Assembly (NCBI GenBank): GCA_963750935.1
Contig: CAVVSR010000006.1
Span: 186,001 to 250,000 of the forward strand
Length of the DNA stretch: 64,000 bases
From: JACCXG01 sp963750935
Lineage (GTDB): Bacteria; Acidobacteriota; Vicinamibacteria; Vicinamibacterales; 2-12-FULL-66-21
Reading direction: 5' to 3'
The notes under the pieces are model-generated. The model searched no databases. It was not told the DNA's origin and was given only the letters and a program-made list of their open reading frames with translations. Position 1 is the first letter of the stretch, and each line of letters opens with the position of its first letter. Below are positions 30,645 to 40,937 of this stretch, one piece after another. The position numbers and the translations under genes are program-made.

Positions 30645-31778
30645 TTACTTCGGCGCCGGACCTGCGCTCTTGGCCGCCGCGGTTGGCGGCGGCGCACCGA
30701 ACTGCAGCTCCAGAATGTCGTGCAGCGCCGTGTGCGTGGACAGGGTCGGGTCGAGGAAGGTCAGCGCCCCGGCCGACTGCATCATTCCGCTCACCAGGTG
30801 AAAGCGATTGTTGATGACCCCGCCCGCGATGCCGTGCCGCGGCATCGGCATGGAGGGCAGCGTCAGCCACGAATTCGTCACCGGATCGTAGGCCTCGACG
30901 CTCTTGAACGCCCCGACCAGATCCTTGGTCGTCACCTCGCCGCCGGCGACGTAGATCCGGCGGCCGTCCGAGCCCGACGCACCGCCGCTGCGCGCGGTCG
31001 GCATCCGTTCTTTCGGCACGCTCCACGAGTCGTTGACCGGGTTGTACTCCTCCACCACATCGGTGTTCGTGGCCGACAGGATGAAGCCGTGCCCGGTGCG
31101 GCCGCCGATCACGTAGATCTTGCCGTTGACGACCCCCCCGAACGCGTGGTTGCGCGGCACGGACATCGGCCGGCGGCTTTCCCACTTGTTCGTGGCGGGG
31201 TCGTACACCTCGTTGGTCCCGAGCACTCGAGACGGTCCGAAGAACGCGAAGAACGGGTCCTTCGCCCCTTCGATGGTCGTGGCGCCGCCGATCACGTAGA
31301 TCTTGCCGCCGACTTCCGCGGCGAGCGCCGACCCGCGCTTGCCGGGCAGCGGCGGCAGCGACTTCCAGGAATCCGCCGCCGGATCGTACTCCCACGCGGT
31401 GTCAATGGGTTCCCAGGCGCCGCCCACGGGGATGGCGGTGTCCTTCGGCGCGACGAAGCCGCCCATCACGTAAATCTTGCCGTTCGCGGCGGCGAGGGCG
31501 GAATGGTGGGCCGGCCGCGGCATCGACGTCTTCTTGGTCCACTTGTCGGTGGTCGGGTCGTACTCGTAGGCGACGCCCCGAGCCTTGCCGCCGTCCCAGC
31601 CGCCAAACACGTAGAGTTTGCCGTTGGTGGTCACGCCGTAGAGCTCTTCATCCGCTTCCGGGAATGGGGCGCCCTTCTTCCAGGGCGAGGTTGGCATCTG
31701 CGCCAGCGCGGTCGTGGCGACAACCACGCTCGCGATCACGGCGACCATCGCGGTTCGCCAGAGCGACACTTTCGACAT
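30645..31778 (-). CDS. Secreted Kelch-repeat beta-propeller protein
   Basis: A 377-residue protein with signal peptide MSKVSLWRTAMVAVIASVVV ending near ALAQ. About six Kelch repeats fill the mature part, each with GKIYVxGG and a following WxxxxxMP element (YVFGGWDGG, YVMGGFV, YVIGGATT, YVIGGRTG, YVAGGEV). It ends in a short Ala/Pro-rich tail (PPPTAAAKSAGPAPK). A 1-kb stretch is nearly identical to the Kelch half of the Kelch-tyrosinase fusion at 38653-40900. That gene continues after the Ala/Pro tail into a copper oxidase, while this one stops. The gene is headed by a sigma-54 type promoter (31874-31888). It is probably periplasmic or extracellular, mediating binding; no enzyme residues were recognised. 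Confidence 0.92.
   Translation of the reverse strand: MSKVSLWRTAMVAVIASVVVATTALAQMPTSPWKKGAPFPEADEELYGVTTNGKLYVFGGWDGGKARGVAYEYDPTTDKWTKKTSMPRPAHHSALAAANGKIYVMGGFVAPKDTAIPVGGAWEPIDTAWEYDPAADSWKSLPPLPGKRGSALAAEVGGKIYVIGGATTIEGAKDPFFAFFGPSRVLGTNEVYDPATNKWESRRPMSVPRNHAFGGVVNGKIYVIGGRTGHGFILSATNTDVVEEYNPVNDSWSVPKERMPTARSGGASGSDGRRIYVAGGEVTTKDLVGAFKSVEAYDPVTNSWLTLPSMPMPRHGIAGGVINNRFHLVSGMMQSAGALTFLDPTLSTHTALHDILELQFGAPPPTAAAKSAGPAPK
30673..31712 (-). repeat. 1.04-kb near-identical Kelch duplication, copy 1
   Basis: This segment matches 39795-40829 in direct orientation with only scattered substitutions and one visible indel (copy 2 lacks one base near 40340). The match ends near the signal peptide at one side and in the Ala/Pro tail at the other. 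Upstream promoter regions (31860-31980 and 41750-41860) are also related, but in copy 2 a DUF2490 gene separates promoter from Kelch. Confidence 0.85.
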
Positions 31779-31873
31779 TGGGAGTCTCCTTCAAGGTTCA
31801 CAACGAGTGACTGCCTCGTTCATCGGAGGCGTCTTGCCATCCATTTATGCGGTCCGTCACGCGCCTGGAAAGG

Positions 31874-31888
31874 GCAACGGCGATGCCA
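31874..31888 (-). promoter_or_regulatory. Sigma-54 type -24/-12 promoter of the Kelch gene
   Basis: Read on the minus strand: TGGCATC-GCCG-TTGC. GG (-24) and GC (-12) are 10 bp apart, as sigma-54 requires (consensus TGGCACG-N4-TTGC). Transcription would begin near 31863, about 85 nt before the ATG at 31778. Four further sites in the window share the spacing and the GGCATC core. Confidence 0.75.
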
Positions 31889-31952
31889 GCGCACGATCCT
31901 CGCCGACACGCCGGAATGCGCGTCGTTCTTGCGCGGGCACCGCGCAGCGGGT

Positions 31953-31978
31953 GTGTGTTTTCGGGCGGTGCGTGCGTT
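31953..31978 (-). promoter_or_regulatory. Putative activator-binding box upstream of the Kelch promoter
   Basis: On the minus strand: AACGCACGCACCGCCC then GAAAACACAC. The GAAAAC/GCACGCACC words recur about 75-140 bp before each of the five sigma-54 type promoters. This is the normal position for an enhancer bound by a Fis-type activator. Confidence 0.5.
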
Positions 31979-32298
31979 AACACGCGGCGGGCTGCTGGTC
32001 CTGTAGGGGTGTGCGCCAGAACGCAGCCTGCGCGCGGCCACGCAGCGTCCAGGCGACGCTTCCCCGCGCTATCTGGCGCAATCGGCCCCGTTTCCACCCA
32101 ATCACACGTCGGGATGGTCGTTGCCGTAATGGGGGCACGATGAAGGGACCTCTTTTGACTCGACCCGCGATCGCCTCCGGCTGTGGCATGGCGAACGCGC
32201 TCACTGTGGCAATGGCGTCAGCCGGGTGCGACCGCTCGGAGATGCAGCCGCGCCCGACCCAGCACCGCCGCCGGAGGTCGTCGTCCACACCGTGAGGC
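31979..32298. other. Upstream interval without a clear gene
   Basis: About 320 bp between the Kelch enhancer box and the next candidate frame. Several open frames exist in this GC-rich stretch, none with a known domain or good ribosome-binding site. A CAGGCGACGC-like skewed segment near 32050 and GGGGGCACGATGAAGGG near 32135 were examined without a firm call. Confidence 0.3.
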
Positions 32299-32547
32299 CG
32301 AAGGCGAATCAGCAGCGGCCGCGCCACCCACCTTCGGATTGGCCGGCTCTGGCCTGCCTCGTTCGCGCTCCGGATTGTCTTGGCGCTTGGCGTCTTCTAC
32401 CTGATGGAGGCAAAGTCCGAGCTTGTTGAATCGCTGCTCGTTATGTCACTTGCTCTCGCGCTTGGAGCCGTCGCGGCGACACATTTGAAACTCGCAATTC
32501 GAGTTTCGTCGCATCGAACTCCCGGCGGTGCCTCAGCTCGTGTGTGA
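32299..32547 (+). other. Possible small membrane-protein remnant
   Basis: A plus-strand frame is open from a stop at 32296 to TGA 32545-32547. Its product contains two hydrophobic stretches, RLWPASFALRIVLALGVFYL and LLVMSLALALGAVAATHL, separated by MEAKSELVES. This looks like a membrane hairpin. No ATG precedes the first helix (TTG at 32380, ATG at 32404 are inside), so it may be the tail of a decayed membrane gene or a small protein from an unusual start. The codon use is coherent, but no family is recognised. Confidence 0.3.
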
Positions 32548-32570
32548 GTTACAACGCACCACGAACAATC

Positions 32571-33419
32571 TCATGCTGCCTCTGCGAGGAATATCTCCTC
32601 TCTTCCAACTTCATCAACAACCTGCAGCACATTGTTCATGATCACGTCATTTCCGTACTTCGAAGACAGTATTCCTTTGATGGTTGCCATTGCCTGACCA
32701 TGAGTCTTCCGACCTCGCGCAACGGCAGCTTGGTATTTATCAACAGCCATGAGAATTCTGTTTTCAAGCAGAGCCACATAGTCGCCGCTCGAAAAATTGT
32801 AAGGATCTATTCCCCTATCCATATGATGGCTCCCGGCGACAACCCTGGCCCGACTCGGTATGTCTTCCGGGTCGGCTTCGAGAATGTCGTGGGTCCAATA
32901 GCCATGGCGATCCCAGAATGCGCGCATGGTGTCGTTTGAACGCAGACCGCATGACCCAAGACACGCGAGTATGCTCTCTGCGTCGTCGGAAGAGAAGTTC
33001 GTGCGCGCGGTCTCGGCAATCGTCTGATGGGGATCCGCGACATTCTCCACAGCGTACAGTTTCACGATTGCTTCTTGGCTTGACCGTGGTGCGTCGAACG
33101 GTCCCGACTTGCCGATGTCGTGGAGATAGGCGGCAATCGACATATCACGCCTGCTGTCCGCATCCAGCGTGGATTGAAGCTCGGGTTCGAGGATGCTCGC
33201 TATGCGGTCCAGTACCTTCAGGCATATCCGCCGTATCATTCTCGAATCGTTGTTGAACCGGGCGGCAAGCACCTCGAGCAGCTCCATCCGTCGTGCAATC
33301 GCCTCTCCGAAATGCTGGAGGCCGACCGTATGAAGTTCAGCGTTAATCTTGTGATGGACTTCGAAATATGCGCCCTGAAGATCCCGACGGTCGGCAACGC
33401 TTTCGTCAGTAGCCAGCAT
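32571..33419 (-). CDS. HD-domain phosphohydrolase-like protein
   Basis: A 282-residue cytoplasmic protein. It contains the HD metal pair in SIAAYLHDIGKSGPFDA (His100-Asp101) and a later His cluster in RVVAGSHHMDRGIDPYN. These fit an HD or HD-GYP-like hydrolase fold, although the classic GYP triad is not seen. Possible substrates are nucleotides or cyclic di-GMP; this is inference. Its base composition is visibly lower in GC than neighbouring genes, hinting at separate origin. Its leader and first codons (MLATDES) copy those of the sigma-54 activator (MLAIDEA) at 24891, so the two may be co-regulated. The ATG at 33419 follows GGAGGG. Confidence 0.75.
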   Translation of the reverse strand: MLATDESVADRRDLQGAYFEVHHKINAELHTVGLQHFGEAIARRMELLEVLAARFNNDSRMIRRICLKVLDRIASILEPELQSTLDADSRRDMSIAAYLHDIGKSGPFDAPRSSQEAIVKLYAVENVADPHQTIAETARTNFSSDDAESILACLGSCGLRSNDTMRAFWDRHGYWTHDILEADPEDIPSRARVVAGSHHMDRGIDPYNFSSGDYVALLENRILMAVDKYQAAVARGRKTHGQAMATIKGILSSKYGNDVIMNNVLQVVDEVGREEIFLAEAA

Positions 33420-33500
33420 CGCGAGAGCCCTCCCTGTCTTCGGCGATTCTGGGCGTCCACTCGGGCAGCCACAACCTCACTTCGGGCGCATTCCTACCGT
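33398..33500 (-). promoter_or_regulatory. Leader/promoter segment duplicated at 24870-24975
   Basis: The second copy of the leader, with GGTTGTGG, CGCCCAGAATC, CAGGGAGGGCT and CGATGCTGGCTA in the same order and spacing as upstream of the sigma-54 activator. The similarity fades within the first 10 codons of both genes. Confidence 0.65.
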
Positions 33501-33684
33501 CATTCCGCGCTAGTTGGAGGACTGAATAGGGTGTGCGGCGACCCCTCGATAGGGTGGCTTGCGGAGGACCTTTCGGGCGTGGCGCTCCGGGCTCAGTCGA
33601 GGCGCGTATGTGAAGACGCGAGAGCGGCGCTGGCTCTCGCGGGCGTTCGCCGGGAGCTCGGATTCCTGACGTTCTGCGGCACGG

Positions 33685-36600
33685 TCACGATGCTCCCTCG
33701 GGCGACGGCAGGGCGGCGAGCGCGGCGGGCTGCGGTTCGGCGCGGGCGCGCTTCATCTCGAAGTGCCATTTCCAGATCTCGTAGATCGCCGGGTAGACGA
33801 CGAGCTCGAGGACGAACGATGTGAAGATGCCGCCAACCATCGGCGCGGCGATCCGCTTCCACACGTCGGACCCGGTCCCGGTGGCCCACATGATCGGGAT
33901 GAGCCCGATGAACGTCGTCGCCATCGTCATGAACTTCGGGCGCAGCCGCTTCGCGGCGCCTTCCACGATCGTCGCCTGGAGATCGGCGAGCGTTCGCAGG
34001 CGTCCTTCGCGCGAGGCCTTTTCGTACGCGAGGTCGAGATACAGCAGCATGAAGACGCCGGTCTGGGCGTCGACGCCGAGCAGCGCGATCAGCCCGACCC
34101 AGACGGCGATGCTCATGTTGTAGCCGAGCAGGTACAGGTACCAGATGGCGCCGACGGCCGAGAACGGCACGGCCAGCAACACGATCGCCGTCTTCACGAG
34201 CGACCGCGTGTTCAGGTACAGCAGCACGCACACGAGGAGCAGCGTGAGCGGAATGATGTAGGCGAGACGCGCGCGCACGCGGGCCATCGCTTCGTACTGG
34301 CCGCTCCAGAGCACCGCGTAGCCGGGCGGCAGCTTCACCTGCTCGCGCACGACGCGGCTCGCCTCGTCCACGTAGCTGCTGATGTCGCGGCCTGCGACGT
34401 CCACGAAGACGTATCCGGTGAGCAGCCCGTCCTCGTTGCGGATCATCGCCGGTCCTGTCGCGACCTTCACGCGCGCCAGCTCGCCGAGCGGGATCTGCCG
34501 CTGCCCATCCGAGGCCGGCACGAGCACGCGCGCGATCGCGTCGGTGTCGGACCGGAAATCGCGCATGTAGCGGACGTTCACCGGATACCGCTCGCGCCCC
34601 TCGATCGTGGTGGTCACGTTCTCGCCGCCGATCGCGTTCTGCACCACGCCCTGCGCCGCCTCGACGCTCAAGCCGTAGCGCGCGAGCGCGTCACGGTTCC
34701 ACTCGATGTCGAGGAAGAACCCGCTGCCGGTGCGCTCCGCGAACACATTGCGCGTGCCGCTCACGGAGGGGAGCGCCGCCTCGATCGCCGTACCGATCTT
34801 CTCGATCTCGGCGAAGTCGGCGCCGGAGATCTTCAGCCCGACCGGCGTGCGGATGCCGGTCGTCAGCATGTCGATCCGCCCCTTGATCGGCATCGTCCAC
34901 GCGTTCGAGACGCCGGGATACGTCAGGGCCGCGTTCATCTCCTCGACCAGCTGTTCTTCCGAGATGTGATCGGGCGTGACGTGCCGGAGCACGCGCTTGA
35001 TCCACTCCGGCGCCCACCCGGAGTACCACGTCTCGACCCGGCGCCACTCGGACGTCGGCTTGAGCGTGATCACCGTCTCGAGCATCGAGAGCGGCGCGGG
35101 ATCGGTGCTCGTGTCCGCGCGCCCGGCCTTGCCGAGCACGCGATCGACCTCGGGGAACTGCTTGATTGCCCGGTCGCTCACCTGCACCAGCTTCTGCGCC
35201 TCGCCGATCGCGATCCCGGGCATCGTCGTCGGCATGTAGAAGAAGCGATCCCTCGTAGCAGCGGCGGCATGAACTCCGATCCGAGACGCGTGAACACCGG
35301 CACCGTGACGACGACGAGGGCCGCGGCGCCGCCGATGACCGACCACTTCCACCGCAGCGACCAGCGGACGACCGGCTCGTAGATCTTCGTGAGGAAGCGG
35401 CTGATCGGATGCGACTCCTCGGAGCGGATGCGGCCGACGAGCACCGCGTTGGCCGCCCGACAGAGCCACGCGGGCCGGAACTCGAAGCGCCGCACGCGCG
35501 TGAAGAGCACGCGCAGCGCGGGGTCGAGCGTGATCACGAGGCCCGCCGCCACGAGCATCGTGAGCGTCTTGGTGTAGGCGAGCGGCTTGAACAGCCGCCC
35601 TTCCTGCGACTCGAGCGCCAGCACCGGGAGGAACGACACCGCGATCACGAGCAGCGCGAAGAAGCTCGCCGGCGCCACCTCCTTGACCGCCTCGAGGACG
35701 ACCTGGTGATAGTCGCGCGTCGATCCGTCGCGCTGCGCCTGCTCGAGCTTCTTATGCGTCTGTTCCACGACGACGATCGCCGCGTCTATCAGCTCGCCCA
35801 TCGCGATCGCGATGCCGCCGAGCGACATGATGTTCGCCGTGATCCCCATCGCGCGGAACGGGATGAACGCCACGAGCACGGCAACCGGAATGGTGATGAG
35901 CGGGATCAGCGCGCTCGGCACGTGCCACAGGAACAGCAGCACGATGAAGACGACGGTGAGCACCACCTCGACGAGCGTCTCGCTCACGTTGTCGATCGCG
36001 CGACGGATCAGCACCGAGCGGTCGTAGATCGGAACGATCTCCATCCCCGACGGCAAGCCCGGCTCGATCTCGCGGATGCGCTCCTTGACGCGATCGATCA
36101 CGTCGACCGCGTTCTCTCCCTGGCGCATCACGACGATCCCCGACACCACTTCGCCGGCGCCGTCCAGATCGGCCACGCCCCGCCGCAGATCCGGGCCGAT
36201 CGTCACGTGGCCGATGTCGCGGATCCGGATCGGCGTGCCGCTCTCGCTGGCGGACACGACGATGCTCTCGAAGTCGGCGACCGACTTCGCGTAGCCGCGG
36301 CCGCGCACCATGTACTCGGTGCCGCCGAACTCGATGAGCCGACCGGCAGTCTCGGCGTTGCCGCCGCGCACCGCCTCGACGACGCGCTGTATCGAGAGGC
36401 CGTAGTTGCGCAGCCGGTTCGGGTCGACGTTCACCTGATACTGCCGGCCGAATCCGCCGAGCGAGGCCACCTCCGACACGCCGGGCACCGCCTTCAGGTA
36501 GTAGCGCAGGGACCAGTCCTGATACGACCGCAGATCCGCCAGGCTGTGTCTGCCGGATCGGTCCACGAGCGCGTACTGGAACACCCAGCCGAGACCGGTG

Positions 36601-37019
36601 GCGTCGGGCCCGAGCTCGGTCCGCGCATCGGGCGGCAGCCGCGACAGCACGCCCGAGAGGTACTCCATCGTCCGCGTGCGCGCCCAGTAGGTGTCGGTGC
36701 CGTCCTCGAAGATCACGTAGACGAACGAGTAGCCAAAATCGGAGACGCCGCGGACCGCTTTCACCCGCGGCGCGCCAAGCATCGCCGTCACGATCGGATA
36801 CGTGACCTGCGCCTCGATGAGGTCGGGGCTGCGATCCCACCGCGAGTAGACGATGACCTGCGTGTCGCCGAGGTCGGGGATCGCGTCGAGCGGCACGTTC
36901 CGCAGCGCGCGCGCGCCGGCGAGCGCGGCGGCGCCGACGAGCAGCAGGACGAGGAACTTGTTCCTGACCGACCAGTCGATGATGCGCGTCGATCGATGCA
37001 TGCGCTTGTCCGCCTTCAT
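33685..37019 (-). CDS. cusA: CusA/CzcA-family heavy-metal RND efflux pump (one frameshift)
   Basis: A minus-strand RND transporter of about 1110 residues. The start MKADKRMHRSTRIIDWSVRN at 37019 is followed by the first helix (FLVLLLVGAAALAGARAL) and the family signature NVPLDAIPDLGDTQVIVYS. The HME-RND motif GIAIAMGELIDAAIVVVEQ lies in the first membrane block. Near 35250, at GSEFMPPL, the frame breaks, and the second half continues with YMPTTMPGIAIGEAQ, KISGADFAEIEKIG, the membrane block LLGVDAQTGVFMLLYLDLAY and the end at 33685. The YMPTTMPG segment is typical of Cu(I)/Ag(I) CusA. It exports monovalent copper or silver from periplasm and inner membrane with CusB and an outer-membrane channel; no CusC gene is in the window. 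It lies at the end of the copper-oxidase operon. Confidence 0.9.
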
Positions 37020-38272
37020 GCGGCTCTCGGAATCGATCGAAGAAGGTGCCCGAGACCACGATCCGCTCGCCAGGCATCGAGCCCTTTCGTCACCTCGACG
37101 TCGTCGCCGACGCGCCATCCCGTCTCGACCAGCCGCGGCTCGAAGGATCCGTTGCCGCGGTCGACGAACACCGTTTTGCGCAGCCCCGAGTCCACGATCG
37201 CATCCGCCGGCACGACGAGCGTCGACGGGAGGTCGACCGGGAACTCCACGTCGACGAACATGCCGGGCTTGAGCGCCCGCTGCGGGTTCGAGGCCTCGAG
37301 CCGCACCTTCAGCGTCAGCGTCGCCTCGTCGAAGATCGGTTCCGACGGACTCACCGTCGCCGACACTGCGCGGCTCTCTCCCGCCGTGGTGATCCGCGCG
37401 GAGGCGCCGCGGCGGATGAACGGCAGCTGGTGGCGGTACACGTCGGCCAGAATCCACACGCGGTTGAGATCCGCGATCCGGTAGAACTCGAAGCCGCGAT
37501 CGAACCGGAGGCCGGGCGAGACGCTGCGCTTCAGCACGACGCCGTCCACCGGCGACTCCACGCGGATGTCCTGCACGAGATCGCGGCGCTTGCCCATTTC
37601 CCTGAGCTGCGAGTTGGAGACGCCCATGTTGCGCAGCTCGTCGGCCATCCGGTCGATCGCCTCGCCGCGCACGGAGGCGTGCGACTGCCGACTGTGGCTG
37701 CGGCTGCGGCTGCGTGACGGCCATGCGGTAGAACGCTTCGAGGCCGGTGTAGTACCGACTGCTGCGCACTCCTGAACTCGACCTCGGGCGCTACGAACGA
37801 CGCGAGCACCTGGTCCTTTTTCACGGCGTCGCCCGTCGTCACGCTCTCCACGTTGCGGATCCAGCCGCTCACGGCGGCGACGATCGGATAGGTCCGGTTC
37901 TCGTCGGGCACCACGCGCCCGGTCGTCCGCAGCAGCCGGGTGGCGGCCAACCGGTTGACGATGCCGAGCCGGACGCCGATCGCCTGCTGCCGCTCGGGAC
38001 TCACCTGCACGGCGCCGTGCGGCAGCGCGGGGGCCGCGAGCGTCGCCGCCCGCCGCCCCGCCCGCACGAACCGTCTCGAGCGGCATGCCGCAGATCGGGC
38101 AGTTGCCAGGATGGTCGCTGCGGTAGTCCGGGTGCATCGGGCAGGTGTAGACGGTTGCGACGTGCGCGCTCGCGTGCGCAGCGCCGGACCGGTGCGCCCA
38201 CCACGTGCCGCCGGCGAACGAGCCGGCGGCGAGCGCAACAGCGACAGCCGTGACGGCAATGATGCGTTTCAT
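37016..38272 (-). pseudogene. cusB: CusB-family efflux periplasmic adaptor (several frameshifts)
   Basis: The minus-strand gene starts at 38272 (MKRIIAVTAVAVALAAGSFA) with a signal/anchor. A heavy-metal-binding domain follows (YTCPMHPDYRSDHPGNCPIC then GMPLE), characteristic of CusB adaptors. After a frame change near 38020 the hairpin/barrel part continues (RQQAIGVRLGIVNRLAATRL, VVPDENRTYPIVAAVSGWIR). A second change near 37730 leads to the coiled hairpin and beta-barrel (SPVDGVVLKRSVSPGLRFDR, GMFVDVEFPVDLPSTLVVPA). A third near 37080 restores the typical MPGERIVVSGTFF ending. With so many breaks the exact end is uncertain; the listed stop overlaps the CusA start (ATGA). CusB bridges CusA to the outer membrane and binds Cu(I)/Ag(I). 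The many small shifts resemble sequence error. Confidence 0.85.
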
Positions 38273-38338
38273 CGGCGTGGCCTCTGCGTCAGCTCGCCGC
38301 CAGCGCGACGACCGGCCAAGGTTGGTTCTTCTCCCATG

Positions 38339-38656
38339 TCATGCGACCGTTGACCGGTACAACTGCACCATCACCAGGAGCAGCGTGAGCGCGCTCAGGG
38401 CGATATGGGACGGTCCTTCGCGGTGCCTGATCAGAGTTGCCAGTGCGCCGAGCAGCACCAGAGCAAGGCCTGCGGCACCAACGAGCTCGAGTCCCGGCCA
38501 CCAGAAGAGGGCCAGCGCGACAAGTTCCGCGATGCCGGTTGCATACATGAACTGCCGCGAATAGCCCCAGCGATCCCAATTCGGCGCCACCTTACCGGTG
38601 AATTTCTGTACGGCGGCGCCGACGAAGACCACGCTGATCAACAGCTTCAGGATCAC
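38339..38656 (-). CDS. DoxX family membrane protein
   Basis: A 105-residue protein with four predicted helices (LLISVVFVGAAVQKFTG, FMYATGIAELVALALFWWPG, LVGAAGLALVLLGALATLI, IALSALTLLLVMVQLY), matching the short DoxX-like type. The start is GTG 38656, overlapping the TGA of the tyrosinase gene (GTGA) with GGGAGG upstream, so translation should be coupled. Close linkage to a copper oxidase and CusBA suggests it supports the same redox process at the inner membrane; its exact role is unknown. Confidence 0.85.
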   Translation of the reverse strand: MILKLLISVVFVGAAVQKFTGKVAPNWDRWGYSRQFMYATGIAELVALALFWWPGLELVGAAGLALVLLGALATLIRHREGPSHIALSALTLLLVMVQLYRSTVA

Positions 38657-40900
38657 CGCTGTTTTCCTCCCGAGGCGCTCGACGCATGCGGGGCATCGTG
38701 CGGACCGCCGAGGGCACGCTCGTGGAGAGTCTTGTAAGTGCGCTCTCTCTCGGCGGCCTCCTCGGTCGTCAGGCGCCGTGGCTGGGGCGGCTTTTCATAG
38801 GCGTCGTACTCGTAGCCCATCTGCGCGGTACGATCACTCGCGCTGACCGGCAGATCCGCGCGCTTGTTGCTTCTGTCCCCATACGAGAACACCCGATTGA
38901 GGTACTTGGGATCGGTGGGATTCTTGTTGCCGAGCTGATTCCAGCTTTCCCACAGCCGATCGATGTTGGCGTGATGGATATAGAACATCGGGTCGCCGCC
39001 GACCGTGGAGAATTCGGCCATATCGCCGCCGAGTGCGAAATGCGTAAAGAAGTGCGGGTTCTGGTCCATCCTCGGATTGAACCCGATGTTCCCCGTCGGC
39101 GAGTCGATGTAGGTCTTCTCGTTGAGGGCGTCCAGATTGATCCATTCCTTGTAGATGGTGTCGATCCGCTCGCCCCCATTGACCCAGGGCCAGCGCGTGC
39201 CGTTGTACAGCGTGGTGCCCGGGACCCGGAACACGGCCGGGACGATGAAATCGTCGGGGTTTCCGGTGACCGGGTTCCAGTAGGGAAGGGAAAACTCCTC
39301 ATCCTGCAGCACTTCGCGAATGACGCCCTCGAACTGGGCGAGCATCAGGCGATGCCACGGCAGGAAGTACCACTGCTGAAACTGCTCCGGGTCGGAGGGG
39401 TTGTAGGGGTGGGCCTGGCAGCCGTTCCACACCGCCTCCGCATCGGCTCGAGCCTCCGGCGGGAGCGACGCGATCAATTCGGTCTTGAGCTTCCTGGAGT
39501 GATCCCACAAGAACGCCGGAAATCCCTTGATCCAGTGGGTATTCCACCACCACTGCCACGAACGCTGGTCGTGTTCCGGCAACTCCCGCATGATCTCGAT
39601 CGCCTGCGCGTACTTCGCGAGCATCACCTGGCCTTGCGGGCTGTTGACGTTGTAGCGCGTATAGAGCTTCTTCGGACCCTGGGAAGGCGCTGCCGCCGCG
39701 GTTCTGGCAGCCGTCGTCGACGGCTGGGAGAGGGCGGCCGTTGCGATCGCAGCCGTTGCCGGAGCCTGCGAAGGGCCGCGGTCGCGCTCTTGGCAGCAGC
39801 GGTTGGCGGCGGTGCACCGAACTGCAGCTCCAGAATGTCGTGCATCGCCGTGTGCGTGGAGAGGGTCGGGTCGAGGAAGGTCAGCGCTCCGGCCGACTGC
39901 ATCATCCCGCTCACCAGGTGAAAGCGATTGCCGATGACCCCGCCCGCGATGCCGTGCCGCGGCATCGGCATGGAGGGCAGCGTCAGCCACGAATTCGTCA
40001 CCGGGTCGTAGGCCTCGACGCTCTTGAACGCCCCGACCAGATCCTTGGTCGTCACCTCGCCGCCGGCGACGTAGATCCGGCGGCCGTCCGAGCCCGACGC
40101 TCCGCCGCTTCGAGCGGTCGGCATCCGTTCCTTCGGCACGCTCCACGTGTCGTTGACCGGGTTGTACTCCTCCACCACATCGGTGTTCGTGGCGGACAGG
40201 ATGAAGCCGTGCCCGGTGCGGCCGCCGATCACGTAGATCTTGCCGTTGACGACGCCGCCGAACGCGTGGTTGCGCGGCACGGACATCGGCCGGCGGCTTT
40301 CCCACTTGTTCGTGGCGGGGTCGTACACCTCGTTGGTGCCAGAACCCGAGACGGTCCGAAGAACGTGAAGAACGGGTCCTTGGAGCCTTCCATCGTCGTG
40401 GCGCCGCCAATCACGTAGATCTTGCCGCCGACCTCCGCGGCGACCGCGGACCCGCGCTTGGCGGGCAGCGGCGGCAACGATTTCCAGGAGTCCGCCGCTG
40501 GATCGTATTCCCATGCGTTGTCAATCGGTTCCCATGCGCCGCCAACCGGGATGGCGGTGTCCTTCGGAGGAACGAAGCCGCCCATCACGTAGATCTTCCC
40601 GTTCGCAGCCGCCAGAGCCGCATGGTGCGCCGGCCGCGGCATCGACGTCTTCTTCGTCCATTTGTCGGTGGTCGGGTCGTACTCGTAGGCGACGCCCCGA
40701 GCCTTGCCGCCGTCCCAGCCGCCAAACACGTAGAGTTTGCCGTTGGTGGTCACGCCGTAGAGCTCTTCATCCGCTTCCGGGAATGGGGCGCCCTTCTTCC
40801 AGGGCGAGGTTGGCATCTGCGCCAGCGCGGTCGTGACGAACACCAGGCTGGCCATCATCACGGCAACCAGTGCGGTTGCCCGTTGCAACACTTTCGACAT
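38653..40900 (-). CDS. Kelch propeller - tyrosinase fusion protein (two frameshifts)
   Basis: From ATG 40900 (ribosome-binding site GAGGAG) the protein has a signal peptide ending in ALAQ and the same Kelch propeller as the gene at 31778. Near 40340 one base is missing relative to that paralogue. Near 39780 another single-base slip occurs in the Ala/Pro/Thr linker; restoring one C keeps the frame open through TAAPSQAPATAAIATAALSQ into a tyrosinase domain. Its copper sites are CuA, CQAH...FLPWHRLMLAQFE, and CuB, NPHFFTHFALGGDM...DPMFYIHHANIDRLWESW. With both slips corrected the product is about 748 residues. Tyrosinases oxidise phenols and catechols with a type-3 dicopper centre. The linker is open without stops in the tyrosinase frame, which favours a true fusion over two genes. 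It sits in an operon with DUF2490, DoxX, CusB and CusA. Confidence 0.82.
39795..40829 (-). repeat. 1.04-kb near-identical Kelch duplication, copy 2
   Basis: The partner of 30673-31712, direct orientation, separated by 8 kb. High identity over the entire Kelch region, including silent positions, indicates a recent duplication or ongoing gene conversion. Confidence 0.85.
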
Positions 40901-40937
40901 GGAGGTCTCCTCTTCAGGTAGTTGATGATGAACGGGT

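Noticed and set aside
30645..31778. Kelch protein as a galactose-oxidase-like copper enzyme
   Set aside because: The propeller has no visible Cys/Tyr/His copper set in this copy; the copper site in the locus belongs to the tyrosinase domain.
35409..37484. 691-codon plus-strand frame opposite CusA/CusB
   Set aside because: Antisense shadow of a well conserved RND pump; composition rich in His/Arg.
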